NCBI GenBank assembly: GCA_947367845.1
Contig: CANBES010000009.1
Location: forward strand, 1 to 62,434
Origin: an uncultured Clostridium sp.
Lineage (GTDB): Bacteria; Bacillota; Clostridia; TANB77; CAG-508
Direction of reading: 5' to 3'
DNA length: 62,434 nt
This document shows positions 48,186 to 56,763 of the stretch, one piece after another; the stretch's first letter is position 1; the number at the start of each line of letters is the position of its first letter. A program made the translations under genes and the position numbers. A model generated the notes under the pieces. It was given only the letters and a program-made list of their open reading frames with translations, made no database searches and was not told where the DNA came from.

Positions 48186-49244
48186 ATGAATCCTAAATTA
48201 CAATGGCTAAGAAATACTATGTCAAGCTTAGACTTGCAAGGATTAATAATTTCAAACCCAGTAAATATTAAATACTTAACAAATATTGAAGCTGAAGGAG
48301 TTTTACTGCTTACTAGAAAAGAAAACATATATATAACAGACGGAAGATATATAGAGCATGTTCATAGCACATTAACACTTTATGACGAAATAATTGTAAA
48401 TGACATAAATAGTGTATCAAAAGATGACTATGAAAATTTCTTTATGTTTTGCGAAAACGTTGGCTTTGAAGAAAATTACGTAACATATGCTGGTTACAAA
48501 GAATTAATAAGAAAATATAAAATTAATAATTTAGTAGAAACTGAGCATATAATAGAAAAGCAAAGAATGATAAAGGATACAGACGAAATAAGCAATATAA
48601 AAAAAGCTTGTGAAATAACAGACGATTGCTTTAGCTATATATTATCATATATAAGACCAGGAATGACAGAAAAACAAATTGCAGAAGAAATAGAAGAATA
48701 TTATAAAAGAAGAACAGACGGATTAGCGTTTGATACAATAGTTGCATCAGGAGAGAATACATCCAAACCACATGCAGTACCAACTGATAGAAAAATACAA
48801 GAACAAGATATAATAACAATTGATATGGGATGTAAAGTAAATGGTTATTGCTCAGATATGACTAGAACTTTTTTTGTTGGTAGTGTGCCAGAGATGATAA
48901 AACCTGTGTATGACTTGGTTTTGAAAAATCAAGTTCAAACTTTGGAAGAGATGAAAGATGGAGCAAGCACAAGAATGCTTACTAAAATGGTGGAAAATGA
49001 TTTTAAGTTAAATGGGCATAGCTTGATTCACAGTTTAGGCCATGGACTTGGAATGGAAATACATGAAGCGCCTTATGTTAGTTATCGCTCAGATGCTCAG
49101 CTTAGAGATAATATGGTGGTTACTGATGAACCGGGTATTTATATTCCTGGTAAGTTTGGGGTTCGTATTGAGGATACGGTTCAAATTACAAAATTTGGCT
49201 GTATAAGTTTGACTAAATCTGAGAAAAATTATATTATAATATAA
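48186..49244 (+). CDS. Xaa-Pro aminopeptidase family protein (PepP-like)
   Basis: 352 residues. A creatinase-like N-terminal domain (1-130) precedes a pita-bread M24 peptidase domain with ITIDMGCKVNGYCSDMTRTF (metal Asp pair), HSLGHGLGMEIHEAP (His), VTDEPGIYIPG and GVRIEDT (Glu residues). All five metal ligands are visible. It removes N-terminal residues before proline. AGAGGATGG site. Confidence 0.92.
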   Translation: MNPKLQWLRNTMSSLDLQGLIISNPVNIKYLTNIEAEGVLLLTRKENIYITDGRYIEHVHSTLTLYDEIIVNDINSVSKDDYENFFMFCENVGFEENYVTYAGYKELIRKYKINNLVETEHIIEKQRMIKDTDEISNIKKACEITDDCFSYILSYIRPGMTEKQIAEEIEEYYKRRTDGLAFDTIVASGENTSKPHAVPTDRKIQEQDIITIDMGCKVNGYCSDMTRTFFVGSVPEMIKPVYDLVLKNQVQTLEEMKDGASTRMLTKMVENDFKLNGHSLIHSLGHGLGMEIHEAPYVSYRSDAQLRDNMVVTDEPGIYIPGKFGVRIEDTVQITKFGCISLTKSEKNYIII

Positions 49245-49269
49245 ATATTAATATATTGTTTATTATATA

Positions 49270-49434
49270 GTGAAGTTATATATTTTAAAATTTAAGTTCT
49301 GCGCAGTTTGGTAAGACACATATTAATATAGATAAGCTAGATTAACTTATATAAATTATGAAAATATAACAAAGTAATTTATATGATAAGTCTTACCAGC
49401 AAAGAACTTAAATTTTAAAATCATATAACTTCAC
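49270..49434. mobile_element. MITE-like element with about 45-bp imperfect terminal inverted repeats
   Basis: The left end GTGAAGTTATAT...GGTAAGAC (49270-49317) and the right end GTCTTACC...ATATAACTTCAC (49390-49434) match except for a short internal difference. About 70 bases of AT-rich sequence lie between. No ORF and no clear target duplication. It lies between pepP and efp. It could also be a structured RNA. Confidence 0.65.
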
Positions 49435-49532
49435 AAGATAGATGATTATAATACTTGATTTTTATGGAAATATGTAGTAAAATAGTTAAAGTTAATAATA
49501 AAAAGAGATAAAAATTGAAAGGAGAAATAAAT

Positions 49533-50099
49533 ATGGCATCAGTATACTCAGCAGGAGATTTTAGAAATGGAACAACATTTGAAATGGAGGGAAATGTATA
49601 TAGAATAGTAGAATTTCAACATGTTAAACCAGGAAAGGGGTCAGCATTTGTAAGAACAAAATTAAAAAATGTTATTACTGGAGCAACATTAGAAAAAACA
49701 TTCAATCCATCAGACAAATATCCAGCAGCAGAAATTGAAAAGAAAGTAATGCAATACTTATATAATGATGGAGATTTATATTACTTTATGGATAACGAAA
49801 CATATGATCAAATACCACTAAACAAAGAACAATTAGGTGATTGCTTAAAATACCTAAAAGAAAATATGGAAGTAACAATACTATCATATAAAGGAAACAC
49901 ATTTGCAGTAGAACCACCAACATTCGTAGAATTAGAGGTTACATACACTGAACCAGGATTTAGTGGAAACACAACAACAACATCAGGAAAACCAGCAACA
50001 CTAGAAACAGGTTTAGAAATACAAGTACCATTATTCGTAAATATCGGTGATATATTAAAAATAGACACAAGAACTTGCGAATATATGGAAAGAGTTTAA
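49533..50099 (+). CDS. efp: Elongation factor P
   Basis: 188 residues. KOW-like domain I has the modification loop [17 protein letters not shown] with the Lys used for modification; OB domains II and III end [30 protein letters not shown]. It relieves ribosome stalling at polyproline. I start at 49533, 6 bases after AAAGGAGAA; an in-frame TTG lies upstream. Confidence 0.96.
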   Translation: MASVYSAGDFRNGTTFEMEGNVYRIVEFQHVKPGKGSAFVRTKLKNVITGATLEKTFNPSDKYPAAEIEKKVMQYLYNDGDLYYFMDNETYDQIPLNKEQLGDCLKYLKENMEVTILSYKGNTFAVEPPTFVELEVTYTEPGFSGNTTTTSGKPATLETGLEIQVPLFVNIGDILKIDTRTCEYMERV

Positions 50100-50115
50100 G
50101 AAAGGTGATTGACGA

Positions 50116-50586
50116 ATGGGAAACATAAAAAACGAATACAAAAGTTTTTTAGATGACATTGAAAAAAATATAAAAAATAAAGAAGACTTAGAATACATCA
50201 AAAAAAGACTTTCAAGTTTTATGGATGTAATTCTAGAAAAAGTAGATGATATAGCAAATTACAGAAAAGAAGAAATAGAACAACTAGAAGAAAGACAAAA
50301 TCAAATAGAAGAGCAAATGTCAAAAATGCAAGGAATAATAGACAATATCGAAAAAGACATATACGCAGAAGAAGGATTTGACTTTGAAATATTATGCCCA
50401 TACTGCGAAAACGAATTCCTAATAGATGTAGACGAAAACAAAACAGAAATAGAATGTCCAGAATGCAATAACATAATAGAACTAGACTGGACAGGAAATG
50501 TAGACGAAGAACCAGAACAAGGCGGATGCAACGGAAGTTGCCACGGATGCCATGGTTGTGGAGAAGATGAAGACGACGATATGTAA
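50116..50586 (+). CDS. CD1247-type zinc-ribbon protein
   Basis: 156 residues. A helical coiled-coil region (about 5-80) precedes a zinc ribbon (CPYCENEF...CPECNN) and a Cys/His-rich acidic tail (GGCNGSCHGCHGCGEDED). It matches the conserved clostridial CD1247 family near efp. The role is unknown. It is 16 bases after efp and cotranscribed. Confidence 0.82.
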   Translation: MGNIKNEYKSFLDDIEKNIKNKEDLEYIKKRLSSFMDVILEKVDDIANYRKEEIEQLEERQNQIEEQMSKMQGIIDNIEKDIYAEEGFDFEILCPYCENEFLIDVDENKTEIECPECNNIIELDWTGNVDEEPEQGGCNGSCHGCHGCGEDEDDDM

Positions 50587-50591
50587 GCAAA

Positions 50592-50618
50592 AGCCCCTTA
50601 GAAGAAATCTAAGGGGTT
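50592..50618. terminator. Bidirectional terminator
   Basis: CCCCTTAGA / TCTAAGGGG hairpin with TTTT, serving the CD1247-type gene and, on the other strand, overlapping the end of the M23 gene. Confidence 0.8.
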
Positions 50619-51186
50619 TTTATATTTATTATCAATACGAATACCAAAATGCAAATGAGGACCAGTAGTTGCTCCATTAGTAGGCAAGCCATTTTCATCA
50701 TGATACTGATTACCGTGGCACACCATAAACATATTTAGGACCAACACATCCGAATAACTTGTCCTTGTTTAACCTTAGTACCAACCTGAACAATAAAATT
50801 AGGATCACAATGGCAATAAGTAGCTTTGAAATTATCAAATGAAAGAGTAATAGTATAACCACCTCCACCTAAAAAAGCGCAAAAAGTAATCTCACCATCA
50901 GCAACAGCAATAAACTTACTACCAGGTGGAGCTGGAATATCAATACCAGTATGTGAAGAATCAGCACCGTGAAGTTGGTGCAATACGTTTTCCAAAAGGA
51001 GAACTAATTCTACTATAACCAGGAATTGGCCAAACAAAGCCGTTCGGATTAAAACTGATAATTTCAGAATCTAATTGTTCAGAGTTTGATAAGTTTCCGT
51101 GAACTTAGAGTTGGAATGAAAAATATTGATATAAATAGTACAAATATAATAATTAAAATGCTTGAAAATTTTAAGAATTTGTTTAT
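50598..51186 (-). CDS. M23 peptidase with four CGG +1 frameshifts
   Basis: As it stands the frame is broken four times, but at each break the in-frame codon is CGG. Skipping each C gives one continuous protein of about 194 residues. It has an N-terminal TM/signal (about 1-25), FVWPIPGYSRISSPFG, HTGIDIPAPPG (metal His and Asp), TYCHCD and GPHLHFG (catalytic HxH): a complete LytM-type metallopeptidase. The only in-frame start at the GGAGGTG site is ATA (51186-51184), which is non-standard. If only frame 0 were read, the product would be about 75 residues and lack the catalytic region. Confidence 0.8.
50713..50715 (-). other. CGG frameshift site 4 of the M23 gene
   Basis: Minus strand CCA CGG TAA: frame 0 stops at the very next codon; CCA GGT AAT continues the domain. 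Confidence 0.7.
50750..50752 (-). other. CGG frameshift site 3 of the M23 gene
   Basis: Minus strand ATT CGG ATG; skipping C gives ATT GGA TGT. Confidence 0.7.
50967..50969 (-). other. CGG frameshift site 2 of the M23 gene
   Basis: Minus strand TCA CGG TGC TGA; skipping C gives TCA GGT GCT GAT, joining PTSGADSSHTGID. Confidence 0.7.
51097..51099 (-). other. CGG frameshift site 1 of the M23 gene
   Basis: Minus strand TCA CGG AAA; skipping C gives TCA GGA AAC. It lies just after the TM segment. Confidence 0.65.
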
Positions 51187-51290
51187 AAAAATCACCTCCA
51201 GTAAATTTGAAAAATAATGATAAAAGTGTAAACATAAAAATCTAAGAAAAATAAATATAGAAATGGTAGTTATGATGTTTAGAAAAAAAT

Positions 51291-51323
51291 AAAAACTTGA
51301 TACAAGTATAGTATCAAGTTTTG
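51291..51323 (-). terminator. Terminator of tRNA-Trp
   Basis: AAAACTTGATAC / GTATCAAGTTTT hairpin immediately downstream of the tRNA on the minus strand, followed by T's on that strand. Confidence 0.75.
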
Positions 51324-51329
51324 CTTTCT

Positions 51330-51404
51330 TGGCAGGGGTAGAAGGACTCGAACCCTCACAGGCGGTTTTGGAGACCGATGTGCTACCATTGACACTATAC
51401 CCCT
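51330..51404 (-). tRNA. tRNA-Trp (anticodon CCA)
   Basis: Acceptor AGGGGTA/TACCCCT, anticodon loop CTCCAAA giving CCA, GTTCGAG T-loop and encoded CCA end. One mismatch at position 27:43 by eye. Confidence 0.92.
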
Positions 51405-51473
51405 ACATAAGTTAAACACAATTAATATAATAGCATAAAAAAATAAAATTAGCAACAATTTTTACAAAAAATA

Positions 51474-51502
51474 TTGACTTTTTTAAAATGTGGTAATAAA
51501 AT
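51474..51502 (+). promoter_or_regulatory. Promoter of the T-box-glyS unit
   Basis: TTGACT, a 17-base spacer and TAAAAT. Confidence 0.7.
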
Positions 51503-51524
51503 ATATGCAACAAAATAAATTACG

Positions 51525-51733
51525 GTGAAAAAGAAAAAGCGCAAAAACTTTATTAATAGAGAGCAAGTGACGGTGGAAAACTTGTAATAAACAAGCGTGG
51601 GGAGCTTTGGAGTAATAAAAAAGAAATTAAGGTGCTTAAAATGTTTAAAATATTTTAAGAATTAGGGTGGAAACGCGGAAAAGACTTTCGTCCCTAGCTA
51701 TTAGGCTAGAGTTGAAAGCCTTTTATGAATTTA
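51525..51733 (+). promoter_or_regulatory. T-box riboswitch of glyS
   Basis: Leader with a GAGAGCAAGTGACGG stem-I region and the antiterminator sequence AGGGTGGAAACGCGG (51664-51678) followed by TCGTCCCTA pairing back. The core differs at one base from the usual GGNACCGCG, while the TGG that pairs with the tRNA 3' end is kept. It ends 14 bases before glyS. A GGA near 51612 is a possible glycine specifier. Uncharged tRNA-Gly would raise expression. Confidence 0.85.
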
Positions 51734-51746
51734 AGGAGGAATATTT

Positions 51747-53129
51747 ATGTTAAAATCAATGGATACGCTAGTAGCGTTATGTAAGGGAAGAGGAATTATT
51801 TACCCAGGTTCAGAAATATATGGAGGACTAGCAAATACTTGGGATTATGGACCACTAGGAAACGAAATAAAAAACAATGTTAAAAATGCATGGAGAAAAA
51901 AATTCATACAAGAACAAAAAAATATAGTAGGATTAGATGCAGCAATACTAATGAACCCAGAAACATGGGTAGCTACAGGACATGTTGGAGGTTTCTCAGA
52001 TCCACTAATTGATTGTAAAGAATGTAAAACTAGACATAGAGCAGATAAATTAATAGAAGAATGGGCTCATGAAAATGGAAAAGATATGATTGCTGACGGA
52101 ATGACTGAAGAACAATTAGTTAATTTTATAAAAGAAAACAAAATACCATGCCCATCTTGTGGAAAAACAAACTTTACAGATATTAGAAAGTTCAATTTGA
52201 TGTTTAAAACATTTATGGGAGTAACAGAAGACTCTACTTCAACAGTATACTTAAGACCAGAAACTGCTCAAGGTATTTTTGTGGACTTCAAGAGTGTTGC
52301 AAGAACATCTAGAAAGAAAATACCAATGGGAATAGCCCAAATAGGAAAAGCATTCAGAAACGAAATAACACCAGGAAACTTTACATTCAGAACACGTGAA
52401 TTTGAACAAATGGAACTAGAATTTTTCTGCAAACCAGGAACAGATTTAGAATGGTTTAAATACTGGAAAGAATATTGCGAAAAATGGTTACTAGACTTAG
52501 GAATGAAGAAAGAAAACATACGTCTAAGAGACCACTCAGCAGAAGAATTAGTATTCTACAGCAAAGCAACAACAGATATCGAATTTGCATTCCCATTTGG
52601 TTGGGGAGAATTATGGGGAATTGCAGACAGAACTGATTACGATTTGTCAAGACATATGGAACACTCAAAACAAGACTTATCATACCAAGACCCAGAAACA
52701 AACGAAAAATATGTACCATATGTAATAGAACCATCACTAGGAGCAGACAGAGTTGTTTTAGCATTCTTATGCAACGCATATGAAGAACAAGAAATTGCTG
52801 AAGGTGATACAAGAACAGTTTTACACTTACACCCAGCACTAGCTCCATATAAATTAGCAGTATTGCCATTATCAAAGAAACTGTCTGACAAAGCTAATGA
52901 AGTTTATGACAAACTATCAAAGAAATTTATGTGTGATTATGATGAAGCTGGTTCTATTGGTAAACGTTATAGAAGAGAAGATGAAATTGGTACTCCTTAT
53001 TGTATAACAGTTGATTTTGATACTTTAGAAGATGAGTCTGTTACTATTCGTGATAGAGATACTATGGAACAAGTTAGAGTTAAAATTGATGATGTTGAGA
53101 AATGGATTGAAGAGAAAATAGAATTTTAA
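51747..53129 (+). CDS. glyS: Glycyl-tRNA synthetase, single-chain alpha2 type
   Basis: 460 residues. A class II catalytic core: [12 protein letters not shown] at the N-terminus, [17 protein letters not shown], and motif 3 region [15 protein letters not shown] zinc-type Cys set ([14 protein letters not shown]) lies at about 90-150. The C-terminal anticodon domain begins near 365. It charges tRNA-Gly. AAGGAGGAA site. Confidence 0.96.
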   Translation: MLKSMDTLVALCKGRGIIYPGSEIYGGLANTWDYGPLGNEIKNNVKNAWRKKFIQEQKNIVGLDAAILMNPETWVATGHVGGFSDPLIDCKECKTRHRADKLIEEWAHENGKDMIADGMTEEQLVNFIKENKIPCPSCGKTNFTDIRKFNLMFKTFMGVTEDSTSTVYLRPETAQGIFVDFKSVARTSRKKIPMGIAQIGKAFRNEITPGNFTFRTREFEQMELEFFCKPGTDLEWFKYWKEYCEKWLLDLGMKKENIRLRDHSAEELVFYSKATTDIEFAFPFGWGELWGIADRTDYDLSRHMEHSKQDLSYQDPETNEKYVPYVIEPSLGADRVVLAFLCNAYEEQEIAEGDTRTVLHLHPALAPYKLAVLPLSKKLSDKANEVYDKLSKKFMCDYDEAGSIGKRYRREDEIGTPYCITVDFDTLEDESVTIRDRDTMEQVRVKIDDVEKWIEEKIEF

Positions 53130-53142
53130 GGTATAAAATGTA

Positions 53143-53189
53143 AAAATAGTAGGAAATATTTAAGTAGAAATAATTTCCTGCTATTTTTT
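53143..53189 (+). terminator. Terminator after glyS
   Basis: AAAATAGTAGGAAAT / ATTTCCTGCTATTTT arms with TTTTTT. Confidence 0.85.
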
Positions 53190-53276
53190 GAATTAAATTT
53201 AGCCTGCGAAAAGTACTCTACAAGCGGAATAGAAAAGGTATCGACAAAATATGGCAAAAAAATATGAAAAAGGGTA

Positions 53277-53305
53277 TTGAAAGTTAACCAAAAAAGTTAT
53301 AGAAT
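53277..53305 (+). promoter_or_regulatory. Promoter of the polysaccharide cluster
   Basis: TTGAAA, a 17-base spacer and TAGAAT, 15 bases before the first ATG. Confidence 0.6.
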
Positions 53306-53319
53306 ACAGGTAGAGATAT

Positions 53320-54078
53320 ATGAATAAAATTAATTATTTATATTTAGGGGGAACAAAAGTGGATATCAAAAAAGGGGAATTAGAATATGCTTCAAATGCT
53401 AATACTACAATGGGATTAGTGCAATTAGAGGAGGTAGCATATAGAAGCAGATTTATTATAAAGATAGAAAAAATACTAAAGAGAATGATTGATATAGTGG
53501 GAAGCTTGTTTGGAATAATGGCACTAGTACCATTAACAATTGGAATTTACATAGCTAATATTATTGTGGGGGATAAAGGGCCTGTTTTTTATACACAAGA
53601 AAGAATTGGTAAAAATGGGAAAATATTTAAATTATATAAATATCGCTCAATGGTTGTAGGGGCTGACGAAAAATTACAAAAATATCTAGAAGAAAATGAA
53701 GAAGCAAGAAAGGAATATAAGGAATATAAAAAGTTAAAAGATGATCCAAGAATAACAAAAGTGGGAAGGTTTATTAGAAAATCAAGTATTGATGAATTCC
53801 CACAATTTATAAATGTGTTTAAAGGTGAGATGAGCTTAGTAGGACCAAGACCATATTTGCCAAGAGAAAAAGAAGATATTAATGGATATTTTAAGTACAT
53901 AACTTCTGTTAAACCAGGTATTACAGGTCTTTGGCAAACTAGTGGTAGAAGTAAGACTACTTTTGTTAATCGCCTCGAGATGGATATGAAGTATTATTTC
54001 AAACATTCGTTAAAACTGGATATTAAGATTTTAAAGAAGACAGTTATGGATGTAATAAGAAAAGAAGGGGCAGTTTAG
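53320..54078 (+). CDS. Sugar-phosphate transferase, initiating (WcaJ/EpsL-like)
   Basis: 252 residues. A TM segment at about 55-80, then the cytoplasmic transferase domain: GPVFYTQERIGKNGKIFKLYKYRSM, SSIDEFPQFINVFKGEMSLVGPRPYLP, and GITGLWQTSGRS. It links the first sugar phosphate to undecaprenyl phosphate. The ATG at 53320 has a weak AGGTAG site; a GTG at 53359 has a better AGGGGG, so the true start may be there. First gene of the cluster. Confidence 0.92.
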   Translation: MNKINYLYLGGTKVDIKKGELEYASNANTTMGLVQLEEVAYRSRFIIKIEKILKRMIDIVGSLFGIMALVPLTIGIYIANIIVGDKGPVFYTQERIGKNGKIFKLYKYRSMVVGADEKLQKYLEENEEARKEYKEYKKLKDDPRITKVGRFIRKSSIDEFPQFINVFKGEMSLVGPRPYLPREKEDINGYFKYITSVKPGITGLWQTSGRSKTTFVNRLEMDMKYYFKHSLKLDIKILKKTVMDVIRKEGAV

Positions 54079-54079
54079 A

Positions 54080-54853
54080 ATGCAAGAGAAAGTATCGATA
54101 ATAACACCAGTATATAATAGTGAAAAATACTTAAAAAAAACGATAGAAAGTGTAATAAATCAAACATATTTAAATTGGGAAATGCTATTAGTTGACGATT
54201 GCTCAAATGATAAATCGGAAGAAATAATACAAAAATATGTAGAAAAAGATATAAGAGTAAAGTACTTTAAGCTAAAAGAAAATAGTGGTGCAGCAATAGC
54301 AAGAAATTATGCACTAGAACAAGCATCGGGAAGATTTATTGCATATCTTGATGCCGATGATTTATGGAGAAAAGACAAATTAGAAAAGCAAGTAAAATTT
54401 ATGTTAGACAATAACTATGCATTTACATGTACAGACTATGAAAAGATAGATGAAAATGGTGAAAGTTTAAATAAAGTTATAAAAATACCACAAAAAGTAG
54501 ACTATAACTTATTTTTGAGAAATACAATAATTCAAACAGTAGGAGTTATGGTAGATACCAAATTAACAGGAAAAGAATTATTGAAAATGCCTAATATAAG
54601 AAGAAGACAAGATGCAGCAACATGGTGTCAACTATTAAAAAATGGGTTTGATTGTTATGAAGTCCCTGAATGCTTGTCATATTACAGAGTAGTATCAAAC
54701 TCATTATCTAGCAATAAATTTAAAGCGATAAAAATGAATTGGTATTGGTATAGGAAAATTGAAAAATTGCCATTATGGAAAACATTTTATTGTTTTGTAG
54801 GATATGCGTTCAATGCAGTTAAGAAAAGGATTTATAAAAAGAAGAGGAAGTAA
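54080..54853 (+). CDS. Family 2 glycosyltransferase
   Basis: 257 residues. SIITPVYNSEKYLKKTIESV, LLVDDCSNDKSEEI and AYLDADDLW form the GT-A nucleotide and metal site. It resembles the CpsI/WbbL group of capsule enzymes. It starts two bases after the previous stop, in an operon. Confidence 0.9.
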   Translation: MQEKVSIITPVYNSEKYLKKTIESVINQTYLNWEMLLVDDCSNDKSEEIIQKYVEKDIRVKYFKLKENSGAAIARNYALEQASGRFIAYLDADDLWRKDKLEKQVKFMLDNNYAFTCTDYEKIDENGESLNKVIKIPQKVDYNLFLRNTIIQTVGVMVDTKLTGKELLKMPNIRRRQDAATWCQLLKNGFDCYEVPECLSYYRVVSNSLSSNKFKAIKMNWYWYRKIEKLPLWKTFYCFVGYAFNAVKKRIYKKKRK

Positions 54854-54854
54854 A

Positions 54855-56738
54855 ATGCATGAAATATTAAAAAAAATATATAGGGCAATCATAAAACGAT
54901 TGCCCACAAAAATTGTTTTAAATATAGAAAACTTGAGAGGGTATAAAAGGCCGCTAAAAAAGAAGCGAATAGAGTATTTTGGAGAAAAAATCCAATGGAT
55001 GAAAATGTATGGAGGCTTAGAAAAATATTCTAATTTAGTAGATAAATATGTAGTAAGAGAATATGTAAAAAACAAAGTAGGAGAAAAATATTTAACAAAT
55101 ATAATAAAGGTATATGATTCTACAAGTGAAATTGATTTTGATAAATTGCCTGAAAAATTTGTATTAAAATTAAATACGGGTTCAGGATACAATATAATTT
55201 GTAAAGACAAAGAAAAGCTTAATAGAGAAAAAACGATAAAACAATTAAATAAGTGGCTAAAAGAAGACTATACAAAAATAAAAAAAGAACCACAATATAA
55301 AAATATTAATAAAAAAATAATTTGCGAAGAATATATGGAAAGCAAAGATGGAAACTTATTTGATTATAAGTTATTTTGTTTTAAGGGAAAAGTAGAATTT
55401 ATTGAAGTAGATTTCGATAGATTTGAAAATCATGCAATGAATTTTTATAATAGAAATTGGAAGTTACTAGACTTAAAAAAAGGGAAATATCCAAATTATT
55501 CTGGAGAACTAAAGAAACCTGACAACTTAAGTGAAATGATAGAAGTTGCAGAAAGATTATCAGATGAGTTACAATTTGCCAGAATTGATTTATATGACGT
55601 TGATGGTAAAATATATTTTGGTGAAATTACTTTGACTCCAGCAGGAGGCTTAACACCATTTACACCAATTGAAAAGGATAGAGAAATAGCTAAATTGTTA
55701 GACCTACCAATGAAAAACCAAATATTATATATTGGGAGTGTTGGAGAAAAATCAGGAAGATTAGATGGAGTTACTATAAAAAGTAGATGTTTATTAGAAT
55801 ATTTGAAAAAGTGCAATATCAATTTAAAATTTATTGATGTGGATGGATACAAAAAAAGATTTGTAAATATTATTACCAAAATATTAGTGAATTATAAAAA
55901 AAGTGATGTTATAGTTATATGCTCTTCATCACCAGGAGCATCAATTATAATTAGATTTCTTGAGAAGATAAAAACTAAAAAGAAAGTAATATACTTTGTA
56001 TGTGGAGGAGTTTTAGGACAATATATAAAAGAAAACAAATATAAACATAAATGGTATAGATTTATTGACAAAATATATGTAGAATCAGAAGAAATGAAAA
56101 TACAATTTGAAGAGTTAGGTTTTAGTCAAGTTGAAAAGCTTAATAATTTCAGAAATCCAAAGGTAAATTATGTTGAAGTGACTGAAAATAAGGGGATTAC
56201 AAAACTTGTGTTTTTTGGAAGAGTTATTAAAGAAAAAGGAATAGAAGAAGCAATAAAATTAGTAAAAGAATTATCGAATAACAATGTAAATGTTTCTTTA
56301 GATATTTATGGACAAGTCGATAAACAATATTTAGAAGTTTTAATGCAATTAACAGGAGAGAATAAAAACATAGAATATAAAGGGGCAATAAATCCAAATG
56401 GAAAAATAGAGTATGAAAAATTGCACAAATACGATATATTTATTTTTCCAACGCACTATTATGGAGAGGGCTTACCAGGAGCTTTAATAGATGCATATAT
56501 ATCAGGATTAGCAGTGGCTGTTTCAAATTGGAAATATGCTTTTGAATACGTTAATAACGGAGAAAATGGTATTATATTTGAAATTAATAACTATGAAGAT
56601 ATGTATGAGAAAGTGAAAGATATGATACAAAGTGGTAAAGTTCAGGAATACAAGAAAATGTCTTTAAAATTAGCTAATGAATACAAAATAGATAATATAT
56701 TGATAGATTTCAAAAACAAATTAAACAAAAAAACATAA
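54855..56738 (+). CDS. Fusion of TupA-like ATP-grasp domain with a GT4 glycosyltransferase
   Basis: 627 residues. The N-terminal half (about 1-290) is TupA-like ATP-grasp: KLNTGSGYNIICKDKE, EYMESKDGNLFDYKLFCF, FARIDLYDVDGKIYFGEI. The second half begins near residue 295 (QILYIGSVGEKSGRLDG) and is a GT-B glycosyltransferase with KLVFFGRVIKEKGIEEAIKL and HYYGEGLPGALIDA. The halves are normally separate genes. I start at 54855 because the preceding gene ends one base earlier. Confidence 0.85.
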   Translation: MHEILKKIYRAIIKRLPTKIVLNIENLRGYKRPLKKKRIEYFGEKIQWMKMYGGLEKYSNLVDKYVVREYVKNKVGEKYLTNIIKVYDSTSEIDFDKLPEKFVLKLNTGSGYNIICKDKEKLNREKTIKQLNKWLKEDYTKIKKEPQYKNINKKIICEEYMESKDGNLFDYKLFCFKGKVEFIEVDFDRFENHAMNFYNRNWKLLDLKKGKYPNYSGELKKPDNLSEMIEVAERLSDELQFARIDLYDVDGKIYFGEITLTPAGGLTPFTPIEKDREIAKLLDLPMKNQILYIGSVGEKSGRLDGVTIKSRCLLEYLKKCNINLKFIDVDGYKKRFVNIITKILVNYKKSDVIVICSSSPGASIIIRFLEKIKTKKKVIYFVCGGVLGQYIKENKYKHKWYRFIDKIYVESEEMKIQFEELGFSQVEKLNNFRNPKVNYVEVTENKGITKLVFFGRVIKEKGIEEAIKLVKELSNNNVNVSLDIYGQVDKQYLEVLMQLTGENKNIEYKGAINPNGKIEYEKLHKYDIFIFPTHYYGEGLPGALIDAYISGLAVAVSNWKYAFEYVNNGENGIIFEINNYEDMYEKVKDMIQSGKVQEYKKMSLKLANEYKIDNILIDFKNKLNKKT

Positions 56739-56763
56739 AAATAAGGAGTTAAAGATAAATAAT

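Noticed and set aside
354..51099. CGG reassigned to another amino acid (as in some Firmicutes with CGG read as Gln or Trp)
   Set aside because: Reading CGG as any single amino acid in frame 0 gives early stops in prpC, spoIIM, the lectin-like gene and the M23 gene; only a one-base shift restores the families.
354..51099. All nine breaks as random sequencing indels
   Set aside because: Not excluded, but the breaks are all a C before GG and all in the same codon phase, whereas random indels would also fall at homopolymers and in other phases. Since GG is most often the start of a Gly codon in this genome, the phase argument alone is not conclusive; reads are needed.
51525..51733. Glycine riboswitch (gcv type) in front of glyS
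   Set aside because: The AGGGTGG...GTCCCT antiterminator and T-box order identify a tRNA-sensing T-box instead.
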